Below, piece after piece: positions 16,641 through 24,013 of a stretch of 64,000 nucleotides of DNA; positions within the stretch are counted from its first letter, which is position 1, and each line of letters begins with the position of its first letter. The translations under genes were made by a program, and so were the position numbers. The notes beneath the pieces were generated by a model that searched no databases, was not told where the DNA came from, and saw only the letters and a list, made by a program, of their open reading frames with translations. The stretch is from assembly GCA_963756605.1 (NCBI GenBank), contig CAVWOT010000009.1:186001-250000 (forward strand), read 5' to 3'. Origin of the DNA: Bog-159 sp963756605 (GTDB lineage: Bacteria; Acidobacteriota; Terriglobia; Bryobacterales; Bryobacteraceae).

Positions 16641-16807
16641 TCGCTCTTGCCCAGATTAGCCAGGTCGCGCTCCTAGCTGATATGCCGCAACATCTCGTCC
16701 GGACGCAAGGTGATCCGCGCACCGGCGCTCTCCACTTCGAGTGCGTCGCTCGGCTCCACATGCAGTTCTTCGCGCAACGGCTTCGGGATGAAGTCGGTTG
16801 CTAACGC
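16641..16807 (-). pseudogene. AbrB/VapB-type antitoxin remnant
   Basis: FIPKPLREELHVEPSDALEV followed by ESAGARITLRP is the swapped-hairpin AbrB/MazE-type DNA-binding fold typical of antitoxins. The N-terminal beta strand before IPKPLRE is diverged. A TAG at 16673-16675 cuts the protein after LRHIS; the same frame continues with ERDLANLGKSDQG up to the point where the toxin start should overlap. It pairs with the PIN remnant downstream as a decayed vapBC operon. Confidence 0.65.
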
Positions 16808-16928
16808 TCGCACAAAATTCTCTTCGGAGAACGGTTCCCGGAGTTGAGTGCCAGTAGAAGGTGAGGGGAATTGATGGAACAAGCAGAATCGGATGCTCAC
16901 ATCGACTTCCCCCTCGCCGGTTGCGCCG

Positions 16929-17495
16929 TTACCCAATCGAGCCCTGCTGGTTTTTCAAAAGCCGGGGCGTGAATCCCACGGATTGCTTCTCGATCTGGAG
17001 ATTGTTAGTTACGGAGAAGACCCCGTGCACACCATTGGCGCGTATGTTCACGATGTTCTTATCTCCTGCGTTGGCAACCACGCCCTCCAGCGTGACGTGG
17101 CCGTTCTTCACGATAATGCGGATCGGCTTGAGCACCGGCATGGCGTAGCGAGTCAGTGGGCTATATCCATAGATCGCCCGATATAGGTGGCGGCGCAGCC
17201 GGTCGTCATTCGTAGATAGCGGCAGTACCTCGATCTGATTGTCCACTCGGGCCACGCCTTCAATCCGCTTCACCACTCGTTCAGCGTCTTTTTTCAAAAT
17301 CGGGCGGGTTACCTGGCCGGATAAGACCACGTTTTTGCCATCGATGCTGTATGCCAGGTTGTCGAATACGCCTACGTACGGAAGCATAACGAGTTCGTGG
17401 CGAACCTCTTTGTTTAGGCGTGTGGTCGTCCCATCGGGTTGAGCGAAGGCCACGCCTGTTGCTAGTACCGCGATTGCACAGATATACTTAATCAT
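16929..17495 (-). CDS. exported BON-domain protein, two BON repeats
   Basis: A 188-residue protein with a clear signal peptide (MIKYICAIAVLATGVAFA) and GGAG-containing ribosome site (AAAGGAGATC before 17495). Two BON modules follow: about 40-92 (LAYSIDGKNVVLSGQVTRPI, RVVKRIEGVARVDNQIEVLP) and about 98-170 (IRIIVKNGHVTLEGVVANAG, NIRANGVHGVFSVTNNLQIE). BON domains bind phospholipid or envelope surfaces and occur in osmotically induced proteins. It is one of two BON genes within 1.4 kb on the same strand. Confidence 0.88.
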   Translation of the reverse strand: MIKYICAIAVLATGVAFAQPDGTTTRLNKEVRHELVMLPYVGVFDNLAYSIDGKNVVLSGQVTRPILKKDAERVVKRIEGVARVDNQIEVLPLSTNDDRLRRHLYRAIYGYSPLTRYAMPVLKPIRIIVKNGHVTLEGVVANAGDKNIVNIRANGVHGVFSVTNNLQIEKQSVGFTPRLLKNQQGSIG

Positions 17496-17570
17496 CTTTG
17501 ATCTCCTTTTTGTGTATTTTTGATTTGTACTTCACTTACATCGTTCGTTCCCAGGTGTTACCGTCGATTC

Positions 17571-18353
17571 TTAACGGCGGCGGACATCGACCGAGCGGAC
17601 TCTCCCTGAACTGAAGTCAACCGAGCAGGAGAACGAGAACCTCGCCGTTTCGAAGCGGCGTCTCCCACTTACCGCGCCAGTGACCCAGTCGTTTCGGCCA
17701 GGATTGTCGGCGGGTATCGTGCGTTCAAAAGTAACGTATGGGTACCCGTCCCGATTCAACTGGTTCGTCACGGAATCCTGGCAGTTCCGGATAGCCTTTG
17801 CGGTTGGGAATCGTCCCGGCGCGGGCGAGTAGCCAGGCGCCGAGGGTGGCGGAACAGGCTGCCAGCCGGGCGCCGGGGGCAGTGGACTCGGCGGATGGCC
17901 AGGCGCCGGGGGTTGCGGAACAGGCTGCCAGCCACTTCCCCCGAATCCGCTCCACTGCAGGCTGAAGGTGTATACCCCGCGGCCGCCTTTGGGATCCTCG
18001 ATGTGGACCACCGCGGTGCCTCCGTTGACGCGGGGACTGCGAACCAGGCGCATGAGACCTCTGCCACTGATCCGGTCGAAGCGGAAGTCACCGGGGTTGC
18101 GCGGCAGCGTCCGGTTGCATTGAAATCGCCGCCAAATCGCCTCCTGCCCCCCGAGTGTTCTCAATACACCGGATTCGCCGGACACTTCCACGTCCGCCGC
18201 GCCGTCCACATTCACCTCAATTCGGCACCATCCGTTCGCGCCACCACCGCCGGTGATGGTGGCCCGGCGGTCGGCCGTAGACGCATGTAAGGTTTGCAGC
18301 AGAAGCGCTAGAATTGCCGCGTTCAAAAAGAGTCGTTTGGTCATGGTGGTCAT
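17571..18353 (-). CDS. secreted proline-rich protein of unknown function
   Basis: A 260-residue protein with a signal peptide (KRLFLNAAILALLLQTLHAS). An N-terminal globular region (about 28-130) contains two cysteines and beta strands (VEVSGESGVLRTLGGQEAIW). A central Pro/Gly repeat has related units (GWQPVPQPPAPGHPP, then GWQPVPPPSAPGYSP). The C-terminal domain (about 185-260, NCQDSVTNQLNRDGYPYVTF) has two more cysteines. The same C-terminal type occurs in other acidobacterial exported proteins. Function unknown. It lies between the two BON genes with short gaps, so the three may form one envelope operon. Confidence 0.7.
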   Translation of the reverse strand: MTTMTKRLFLNAAILALLLQTLHASTADRRATITGGGGANGWCRIEVNVDGAADVEVSGESGVLRTLGGQEAIWRRFQCNRTLPRNPGDFRFDRISGRGLMRLVRSPRVNGGTAVVHIEDPKGGRGVYTFSLQWSGFGGSGWQPVPQPPAPGHPPSPLPPAPGWQPVPPPSAPGYSPAPGRFPTAKAIRNCQDSVTNQLNRDGYPYVTFERTIPADNPGRNDWVTGAVSGRRRFETARFSFSCSVDFSSGRVRSVDVRRR

Positions 18354-18366
18354 CCTCGTCGCCTTC

Positions 18367-18840
18367 CTACAGTTCGGGCGCTATCCGCAGATTGTCGGCG
18401 ACGTGCGCCGTTACCTTGAGCGCCCGAAGCCGAACCATGCCGCGGTTGGCGTCCGAATCCACCAAGCCCTCAAGGGCGACCCATCCGTCCTTCGCGATGA
18501 TTTGAATTGATGGAGCGGCCCGCCTGCCGTACTTTTCCAGCGGCTCCTTCTCAGAGATCGCGCGATACAACGAGACCACGCGTTCGGCGGCCTGCTTGAC
18601 TCTGTCGTTCATTATCTGTCCGGACAGAGTTACGGTCTTACCTTGTACTTCGAAATTGAGTGTGTCGAAAACTCCGTGGAAGGGGATTGCGACTAGTCTC
18701 TCAAGGACTGTCCACTCGAAGTCGTCAAGCGCTCTTCCGGCCCATTGATGATCCTCTGCCGACGCGCGAGATGCTGCCAACAGCGTGGCGTACCCAATGT
18801 TTGAAATCCGCTGCATGATATTGCGTTTCATTGTCTTCAT
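18367..18840 (-). CDS. exported BON-domain protein, paralogue
   Basis: A 157-residue relative of the protein at 16929-17495. Shared features include IPFHGVFDTLNFEVQGKTVT with LSGQI in the first BON unit and IQIIAKDGWVALEGLVDSDA in the second; the linker is shorter. The N-terminus (MKTMKRNIMQRISNIGYATLLAA) is a poor but possible signal peptide. Its ATG overlaps the stop of a 61-residue upstream frame as ATGA. Phospholipid or envelope binding is inferred from the family. Confidence 0.8.
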   Translation of the reverse strand: MKTMKRNIMQRISNIGYATLLAASRASAEDHQWAGRALDDFEWTVLERLVAIPFHGVFDTLNFEVQGKTVTLSGQIMNDRVKQAAERVVSLYRAISEKEPLEKYGRRAAPSIQIIAKDGWVALEGLVDSDANRGMVRLRALKVTAHVADNLRIAPEL

Positions 18841-19022
18841 CTCCGATGCGGATCGGGCCGCGGCGGTGTGGCCGCTTCCGGGCTCGAGTAGACTACAGCT
18901 CTTCTCATAACGCCGAGGCCGATCCTCGCACTCAACAGGGCAAGCATTACTCCAATTGCGGTTCGGGAATAGCGGGCGAAAGGATCGGGCGTGTCTTCAG
19001 TAAGTTGCGGCAGTTGCGGCAA
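18837..19022 (-). CDS. possible small membrane protein
   Basis: A 61-residue frame ending in TGA that overlaps the ATG of the BON gene (ATGA). It contains one hydrophobic segment (TAIGVMLALLSARIGLGVM) and a basic, proline-rich tail. The overlap and direction fit an operon, but there is no family match and no strong ribosome site, so it may not be real. The remaining 170 bp up to 19191 hold nothing I recognise. Confidence 0.3.
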   Translation of the reverse strand: MPQLPQLTEDTPDPFARYSRTAIGVMLALLSARIGLGVMRRAVVYSSPEAATPPRPDPHRR

Positions 19023-19191
19023 GCCGTAATCGAAATACGGATCGGCTTTGTGGACGAGAACGACGAACGTGTGCGACGCGGTGATTAGCGGCCGTCACAG
19101 CAAAGACGACCTTGGTGACGCGGCGACACCGGGGCAGTTTCTCGTGGGACCTAATGGAGGCTGAGGCAGATGCGCATTTCCGGGTCAGCGC

Positions 19192-20551
19192 TTAGCCCTG
19201 TCTGGCCGCTTCGGCGACCACTGCTTCTGTCTCGCGCCGGTACTGCTCCAACAACGCCGGCGTGGAAGCTTCAAAGCGCAGCACCAGAACCGGCTGCGTA
19301 TTCGAGGCGCGTACCAATCCCCAGCCCTCCGGAAACAGCACGCGCACGCCGTCCACGTCCAGAATGTTGTGCGTGCGCCGGAACCGCTCGGTCACGCGGC
19401 GGACTACCTCGAATTTGATATCGTCTGGACAGTCGACGCGGATCTCGGGCGTGGTGAATGTCTGCGGCAGATCCGCCAGTTGCGCCGAGAGCGGCTGGCC
19501 GGATTGCGCCACGATCTCCATCAGCCGGCAGGCGGCGTAGAGGGCATCGTCGAAGCCGTAGTAGCGGTCGGCGAAGAACATGTGGCCGCTCATCTCGCCG
19601 GCCAGTTCCGCGTGCGATTCCTTCATCTTGGCCTTGATCAGCGAGTGGCCGGTGCGCCACATGATGGGATTGCCGCCGCGCTTGCGGATATCGTCGTACA
19701 GCAGTTGCGAGCATTTCACTTCGCCGATGAACGTCGCGCCGGGCTTGCGGGCCAGGATCTCGCGCGCGTAAACGATCATCAGCCGGTCGCCGAAGACTAC
19801 GTTGCCCGTTCTCGTCCACGGCGCCGATGCGGTCGGTGTCGCCGTCGAATGCGATGCCCAGATCGGCGTCCTTGCCGGCGCACGGCGACGGCCAGGGCGT
19901 CCAGATTTTCGAGCACCGTGGGATCGGGATGATGATTGGGGAAGCGGCCGTCCATTTCGAAGAACAACTCGGTGGCCTCGACAGTTCAGCCGTTCGAGCA
20001 GGCGATGCATCACCGGACCGCCGGTGCCGTTGCCCGCATCGATCACCACCTTGATGCGCCGTGCGAAATGGAACTGCGCGGCCACTTCGTTCACGTACGG
20101 CTCGACCACATCCACGCTGCGTTCGCTGCCCGCGCCGGCCAGGAAGTCGCGCCGCTCAATCAGGCGGCGAATCTCCTGGATCTCCTCGCCATGAATCGTG
20201 GAAGACCCGCACACGATCTTGAAGCCGTTGTACTCGGCGGGATTGTGGCTGCCGGTGATCATGACGGCGGCGTCGGCTTGCAGGTGGAAAACGGAATAGT
20301 AAAGCAGCGGGGTGGGCGCCACGCCGATATCCGCGACTTGACAGCCGCTGGCCTTTAGGCCGCAGAGCAGCGCGTTGCGCAGGCGTTCGGAACTGAGCCG
20401 GCAATCGCGGCCCAGATTGACGCGATCGCCGCCGTGCCGCCGCAGATAATGTGCCGGCAGCGCGGCCAAGCAGTTCCACGTCGACGTCGCGCAGTTCCAC
20501 ATCGGCGACGCCGCGGATATCGTATTCGCGAAAGATAGATGGGTTGAGCAC
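19192..20551 (-). pseudogene. manB: phosphomannomutase/phosphoglucomutase with four indels
   Basis: The gene encodes an alpha-D-phosphohexomutase (mannose or glucose 1-P/6-P interconversion for exopolysaccharide precursors). The correct N-terminus MLNPSIFREYDIRGVADVEL starts at 20551. The catalytic serine loop is in ITGSHNPAEYNGFKI, the metal loop would be AFDGDTDR, and the sugar loop is GEMSGHMFF. The frame is lost near 20470 (2-bp loss in GCGC), near 19984 (1-bp gain), near 19878 (2-bp loss) and near 19806 (1-bp gain). The first moves the gene into the main frame; the other three cancel. There are no nonsense codons, so sequencing error is possible. If real, the enzyme lacks its metal loop. 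Confidence 0.8.
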
Positions 20552-20588
20552 TAAGAAGAAAGTATATCGTGGGGCTGCCTCTCAGGCT

Positions 20589-20613
20589 GCGGACCCGCTC
20601 TCAGCGGGTCCGC
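20589..20613. repeat. REP-like hairpin between manB and the binding-protein gene
   Basis: A perfect 11-bp stem (GCGGACCCGCT / AGCGGGTCCGC) with a CTC loop, preceded by GTGGGGCTGCCTCTCAGGC. The same GTGGGGC...CTC-loop layout recurs at 25829, 35765 and 44414. It lies just after the end of the minus-strand gene at 20620 and may also terminate its transcript. Confidence 0.7.
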
Positions 20614-20619
20614 GCAAAC

Positions 20620-22422
20620 TCAGCGCGGCTCGCCGCGGCTATCGAATTTCGTGCCGCCGGCCAACACCTCCCGCACGCGACCGCGATTGGCGCCGGCCTT
20701 CCCCGCGGCTTCCGCCATGGTGCGCACCGCCTGCTCGACTGACGCATCCGGCGGCAGGCGAAAGATCCACGGGATATTCAGCGCCGTCAGTGACCGGTCG
20801 CCAGAGAGCGCGATCAGCGGCACGAACAGCTTCACCGCCAGTTGTTCGGCCAGGTGGCTGGAATTCCGGTCGGTCGCGATCATCCCGATCAGGCGCTCCT
20901 GCTCCATCAACTCCACCAGCGCCGAGGAGGACTTGCCCCATTCGCCGTTCGCGGCGATGCCCACCAGCTTATACTTCGGCCCAGCGGCGCGCTGCAGTTC
21001 CGCATTCGCCGCCAGCTGATCGGCCTGCGGTCCGAAAATGCCGATACGCGCTTCGCCTGGCGGATTGTCCGCCAGCGGCGGCCCGTTGTAGGCCACGGTA
21101 TCCTCTTCGATGCGCGCGTACGCCTTCTGCATGGGTTCGCGGCGGAAGTCGGCTTTCCCATTCCGGATCGTACCCAGAAACAGCGGCGCAATGTTCTTCG
21201 CGTTGGGATCGAAGATCATCTCGCCGGTCACGCCGCGATAGCTTTCCAGAGCATAGAACACATCCCGGATGCGGGCGCGGTTCAGGCCGGCGCGGCAAAT
21301 CGAATCGAGTAGAATGCGCATGCCGTCGTAGCCCAACGAGGCGAATGCATCCGGCGCGCTCTCGAAACGTTTCGTAAAACGCGCACGGAAGCCGGTCCAC
21401 ACCGGGTCGTCGCGCGTCGGATCGTACGGAAAGACAAATTCCAGGCCCTCGGCGGCTGGTCCGGCGATGCGCAGCATTTCGTCTCCATACACGCGAAACG
21501 CGCCAAAGACGGGCTGACGCATACCCATCTCGCGCATCTGTTTCAGGATATTGCCGGCCGGAACCTGGTCGGCCCACAGGACGACTGCATCCACATTGGA
21601 GTCCTGAATCACCTTGAGCTGGTGGCGGAAATCCGTGTCGCCCGGCATATACTTCTGCTCGATGACCACTGGATCTCCGAGCCGGCGCGAAACGTCGCGG
21701 AACTTGATTACACCGAAGCGGCCATAGCGCTCGTTCACGCGCAGCAACGCCACGCGGTGAAGCCCCAGTTCCGTATAAATGCGCCGCGCCAGCGTGTAAC
21801 TTTGCACGCGGTCGTCCTGAATGGCGGTCAGCAGCCACGGAATGATAGTCTCCGGAATCGTGGGATCGGTGGCTGCCGTGTTGACGATCGGCAGCTCCGA
21901 TTTCAACGACACGCGCAGCGCGATATGCGTGGTGTCGCCGCTGATGGAACCCAGCATCGCCCAATCCTGTTCGTCGTAGGACATCTTGACGATTTCATTG
22001 CTCGACGCGCCCCAGATGGCGGAATCGTTGTGCACCATCAGCTTGAATGGTTTGCCGCCGTATCCACCCGCGGCGTTGGCCTCTTCGATGGCCAGCGTGG
22101 CGCCGTTGAGCATCATGCGCCCGAGGGCTTCGTCGCGATGTTCCTTGATGGGCCCCAGGAAGCCGATACGCACCTCGGTGAGGGCTTTCAGATCGGGTGC
22201 GGGAACATCGCGCGCCGCGCCGTTGAACTCGACGGTCTTGGTGTAATTCTCGTAGTACGGCTTGGTGAAGCGCGAATATGGACGCATGTCCCCCGGTTCG
22301 CCGGCGTACGGCTCCATGGTGCGCGTGGGCGGCGGGCCGGGCGGATTCGCGCCGCAGGAGCAAGGGCCGGGCGATTGGGCCAGCGCCGCGCCGGCCGCCA
22401 TGAGTAACAAAACGAGCCGCAC
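20620..22422 (-). CDS. periplasmic ligand-binding protein, LivK/type I PBP-like, enlarged
   Basis: A 600-residue exported protein (signal peptide MRLVLLLMAAGAALA, then a Cys/Pro-rich stretch). Residues about 80-440 form a Leu/Ile/Val-binding-protein fold: VRIGFLGPIKEHRDEALGRM, GATLAIEEANAAGGYGGKPF, IPETIIPWLLTAIQDDRV and FASLGYDGMRILL. The last 150 residues start a second, incomplete lobe (ARIGIFGPQADQL, LIGMIATDRNSSHLAEQLAV), well beyond the usual length of about 380. No permease or ATPase genes are adjacent, so it may act as a sensor or extracellular binding protein. It is the last gene of the propeller cluster, 12 bp after the RidA gene. Confidence 0.82.
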   Translation of the reverse strand: MRLVLLLMAAGAALAQSPGPCSCGANPPGPPPTRTMEPYAGEPGDMRPYSRFTKPYYENYTKTVEFNGAARDVPAPDLKALTEVRIGFLGPIKEHRDEALGRMMLNGATLAIEEANAAGGYGGKPFKLMVHNDSAIWGASSNEIVKMSYDEQDWAMLGSISGDTTHIALRVSLKSELPIVNTAATDPTIPETIIPWLLTAIQDDRVQSYTLARRIYTELGLHRVALLRVNERYGRFGVIKFRDVSRRLGDPVVIEQKYMPGDTDFRHQLKVIQDSNVDAVVLWADQVPAGNILKQMREMGMRQPVFGAFRVYGDEMLRIAGPAAEGLEFVFPYDPTRDDPVWTGFRARFTKRFESAPDAFASLGYDGMRILLDSICRAGLNRARIRDVFYALESYRGVTGEMIFDPNAKNIAPLFLGTIRNGKADFRREPMQKAYARIEEDTVAYNGPPLADNPPGEARIGIFGPQADQLAANAELQRAAGPKYKLVGIAANGEWGKSSSALVELMEQERLIGMIATDRNSSHLAEQLAVKLFVPLIALSGDRSLTALNIPWIFRLPPDASVEQAVRTMAEAAGKAGANRGRVREVLAGGTKFDSRGEPR

Positions 22423-22434
22423 AGTAGCCCTCCT

Positions 22435-22944
22435 TTAGTGGGTGCCGTTGGTCCGCCGCGGCGTTTCGGCCGGATTGCGGAACATGACGATGGCTTCGCC
22501 TTCCACCAGCAAATCCGGACGGCAGAGCTTCGCCTGGATGCCCGTCGACGCCGGCAGCGGATCCAGGCACTCCTCCTGGTAGAACGCGGTGCGCTCCTCG
22601 TTGAAAGCGCGGTAGTCCCGGTCCATGTCGCGCAAATAGTAAGTGGTGCGCACCACGTCATGCCAAGTGGCGCCTTCCGACTCCAGCAGCCCGGTGATGT
22701 TATAAAACATGCGACGGCATTGTGCCCGGAAGTCACCCACGTGTACGGTGTCTCCGTTCTCGTCGATGCTGGCTGTGCCGGAAATCAAGAGCACCACCAG
22801 CCCGTTCAGGTCCAGGCGCATACCGCGCGAGAAAGAACTCGGCCGGTCGTAATCGAAAGCCTCGTTCAACACACGCAAATCGGTGACGGCCCGTTTCTGG
22901 ACGGCGGCCCCACTCATCTCAGCGATCGCTTCTTCGACTAACAT
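22435..22944 (-). CDS. RidA/YjgF-family protein
   Basis: A 169-residue member of the RidA (UK114) superfamily. Landmarks: LVVLLISGTASIDENGDTVH, FRAQCRRMFYNITGLLESEG, ATWHDVVRTTYYLRDMDRDY and the late CRPDLLVEGEAIV segment, where RidA proteins carry their active-site arginine. RidA enzymes hydrolyse reactive imine/enamine intermediates to ketones and ammonia. The first 35 residues are an extension beyond the usual 130. It overlaps the upstream propeller gene by 26 bp and precedes the binding protein, so it belongs to that operon. No signal peptide is seen, so it should be cytoplasmic although its neighbours are exported. Confidence 0.82.
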   Translation of the reverse strand: MLVEEAIAEMSGAAVQKRAVTDLRVLNEAFDYDRPSSFSRGMRLDLNGLVVLLISGTASIDENGDTVHVGDFRAQCRRMFYNITGLLESEGATWHDVVRTTYYLRDMDRDYRAFNEERTAFYQEECLDPLPASTGIQAKLCRPDLLVEGEAIVMFRNPAETPRRTNGTH

Positions 22945-24013
22945 TCTGACTAACCTCCTGTTGAATTAGTACCCCATGGCTCAGCCCTTTGGCTGTAGCC
23001 ACCCATAGGTCGTTCCCCTGAAAATCGACTCCAAAAATATAGTTGTGAGCGGGCGCCGTATCGGTTTCGACCCGGCTCACTTTACCCGCGGCGTCGCGCA
23101 CCAGCATCTCCGGCTTGCCCGTCTGGAGAGCAGGGCGGTAGACTGCCCAGTTTTCGCCATCGTAGTAAGCCAATCCTTTATCAGTGGAAAACCAAGCGCG
23201 GCTGCCGTCCACGCCTTTCACCTGGTTTAGAAAATCGCTGGGCAGGCCGCTGTCTTTCTGCATGAAGTTATGCCAGTTGCGGCCGTCGTAGCGGCTGGCG
23301 CCGAAGTAAGTGGCCACCCAGAGAATCTTGTCCTGCTCCATCCAACTTACAGAAGTGGTGATTTCGTGAATGAGACCTTGGTCCTTGAATAGCACGATCT
23401 CGTTCTCGCCGTCCGGATCGTTGTAGTCTTTCCATCTCTCGGTCCAGACGTCGAATTCGAGCACACCCGCGCCCCACACCGCGTAATATACTTTGCTGGT
23501 GCCGGCGCTCACGCCGTAAGTCCAGATCTCGTACATGGGCGTGTTGCGCTCATTGTACAAGCTCCATTCGCCGGTACGCGTATTCAGACGGCTGGCGCCC
23601 GCGGCCGTGGCCACCCAGACGTAATCACCCTGCACGGTGACGCCGTAGACCACATCATTGGCGAGGCCGCTATTGAGCTGCGTAAAATTATCGAAGCGCC
23701 CGGCGGAGTAGCGGCTTAGCCCGCCCATGGTGGCGGCCCACACGTCGTGGGTTCTCTGGTCGACGGCCACATTGGTGACCACGCGGTGCACCAAGCCATC
23801 CGCGGGCCGAAACACCCGCCATTTACCGTTTTCGTAGAGGCCGAGGCCGTTTTCGGTGGCCGCCCAGATGCGCGATCCATCCACCGCCACGTTGAAAACG
23901 CGATTGTCCGGCAGACCGTCGGCGGTGGTGAAGTTCTGCCAGCGGTAGCGCGGCATAGGCTGCGCGGAGGCTATCAGCGGCAGAAAAGTCAGAGTGGCTA
24001 GCCAGTGTTTCAT
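22919..24013 (-). CDS. exported Reg_prop beta-propeller protein
   Basis: A 364-residue protein with signal peptide MKHWLATLTFLPLIASAQ. Repeats of the two-component-regulator propeller type follow (WQNFTTADGLPDNRVFNVAV, WAATENGLGLYENGKWRVF, WVATAAGASRLNTRTGEWSL, LWVATYFGASRYDGRNWHNF). In sensor kinases such propellers are fused to kinase domains. Here no membrane helix or kinase follows, so it is a free periplasmic propeller. Its ATG overlaps the stop of the upstream cytochrome gene (ATGA), showing coupled expression. Confidence 0.82.
   Translation of the reverse strand: MKHWLATLTFLPLIASAQPMPRYRWQNFTTADGLPDNRVFNVAVDGSRIWAATENGLGLYENGKWRVFRPADGLVHRVVTNVAVDQRTHDVWAATMGGLSRYSAGRFDNFTQLNSGLANDVVYGVTVQGDYVWVATAAGASRLNTRTGEWSLYNERNTPMYEIWTYGVSAGTSKVYYAVWGAGVLEFDVWTERWKDYNDPDGENEIVLFKDQGLIHEITTSVSWMEQDKILWVATYFGASRYDGRNWHNFMQKDSGLPSDFLNQVKGVDGSRAWFSTDKGLAYYDGENWAVYRPALQTGKPEMLVRDAAGKVSRVETDTAPAHNYIFGVDFQGNDLWVATAKGLSHGVLIQQEVSQNVSRRSDR

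Noticed and set aside
17820..17940. Short repeated GGCGCCGGGGG-type units as a possible CRISPR or satellite
   Set aside because: They are in-frame codons for the proline-rich repeats of the secreted protein at 17571-18353.
21622..22407. A 261-residue plus-strand frame over the ligand-binding protein
   Set aside because: Antisense to a recognisable LivK-type fold.
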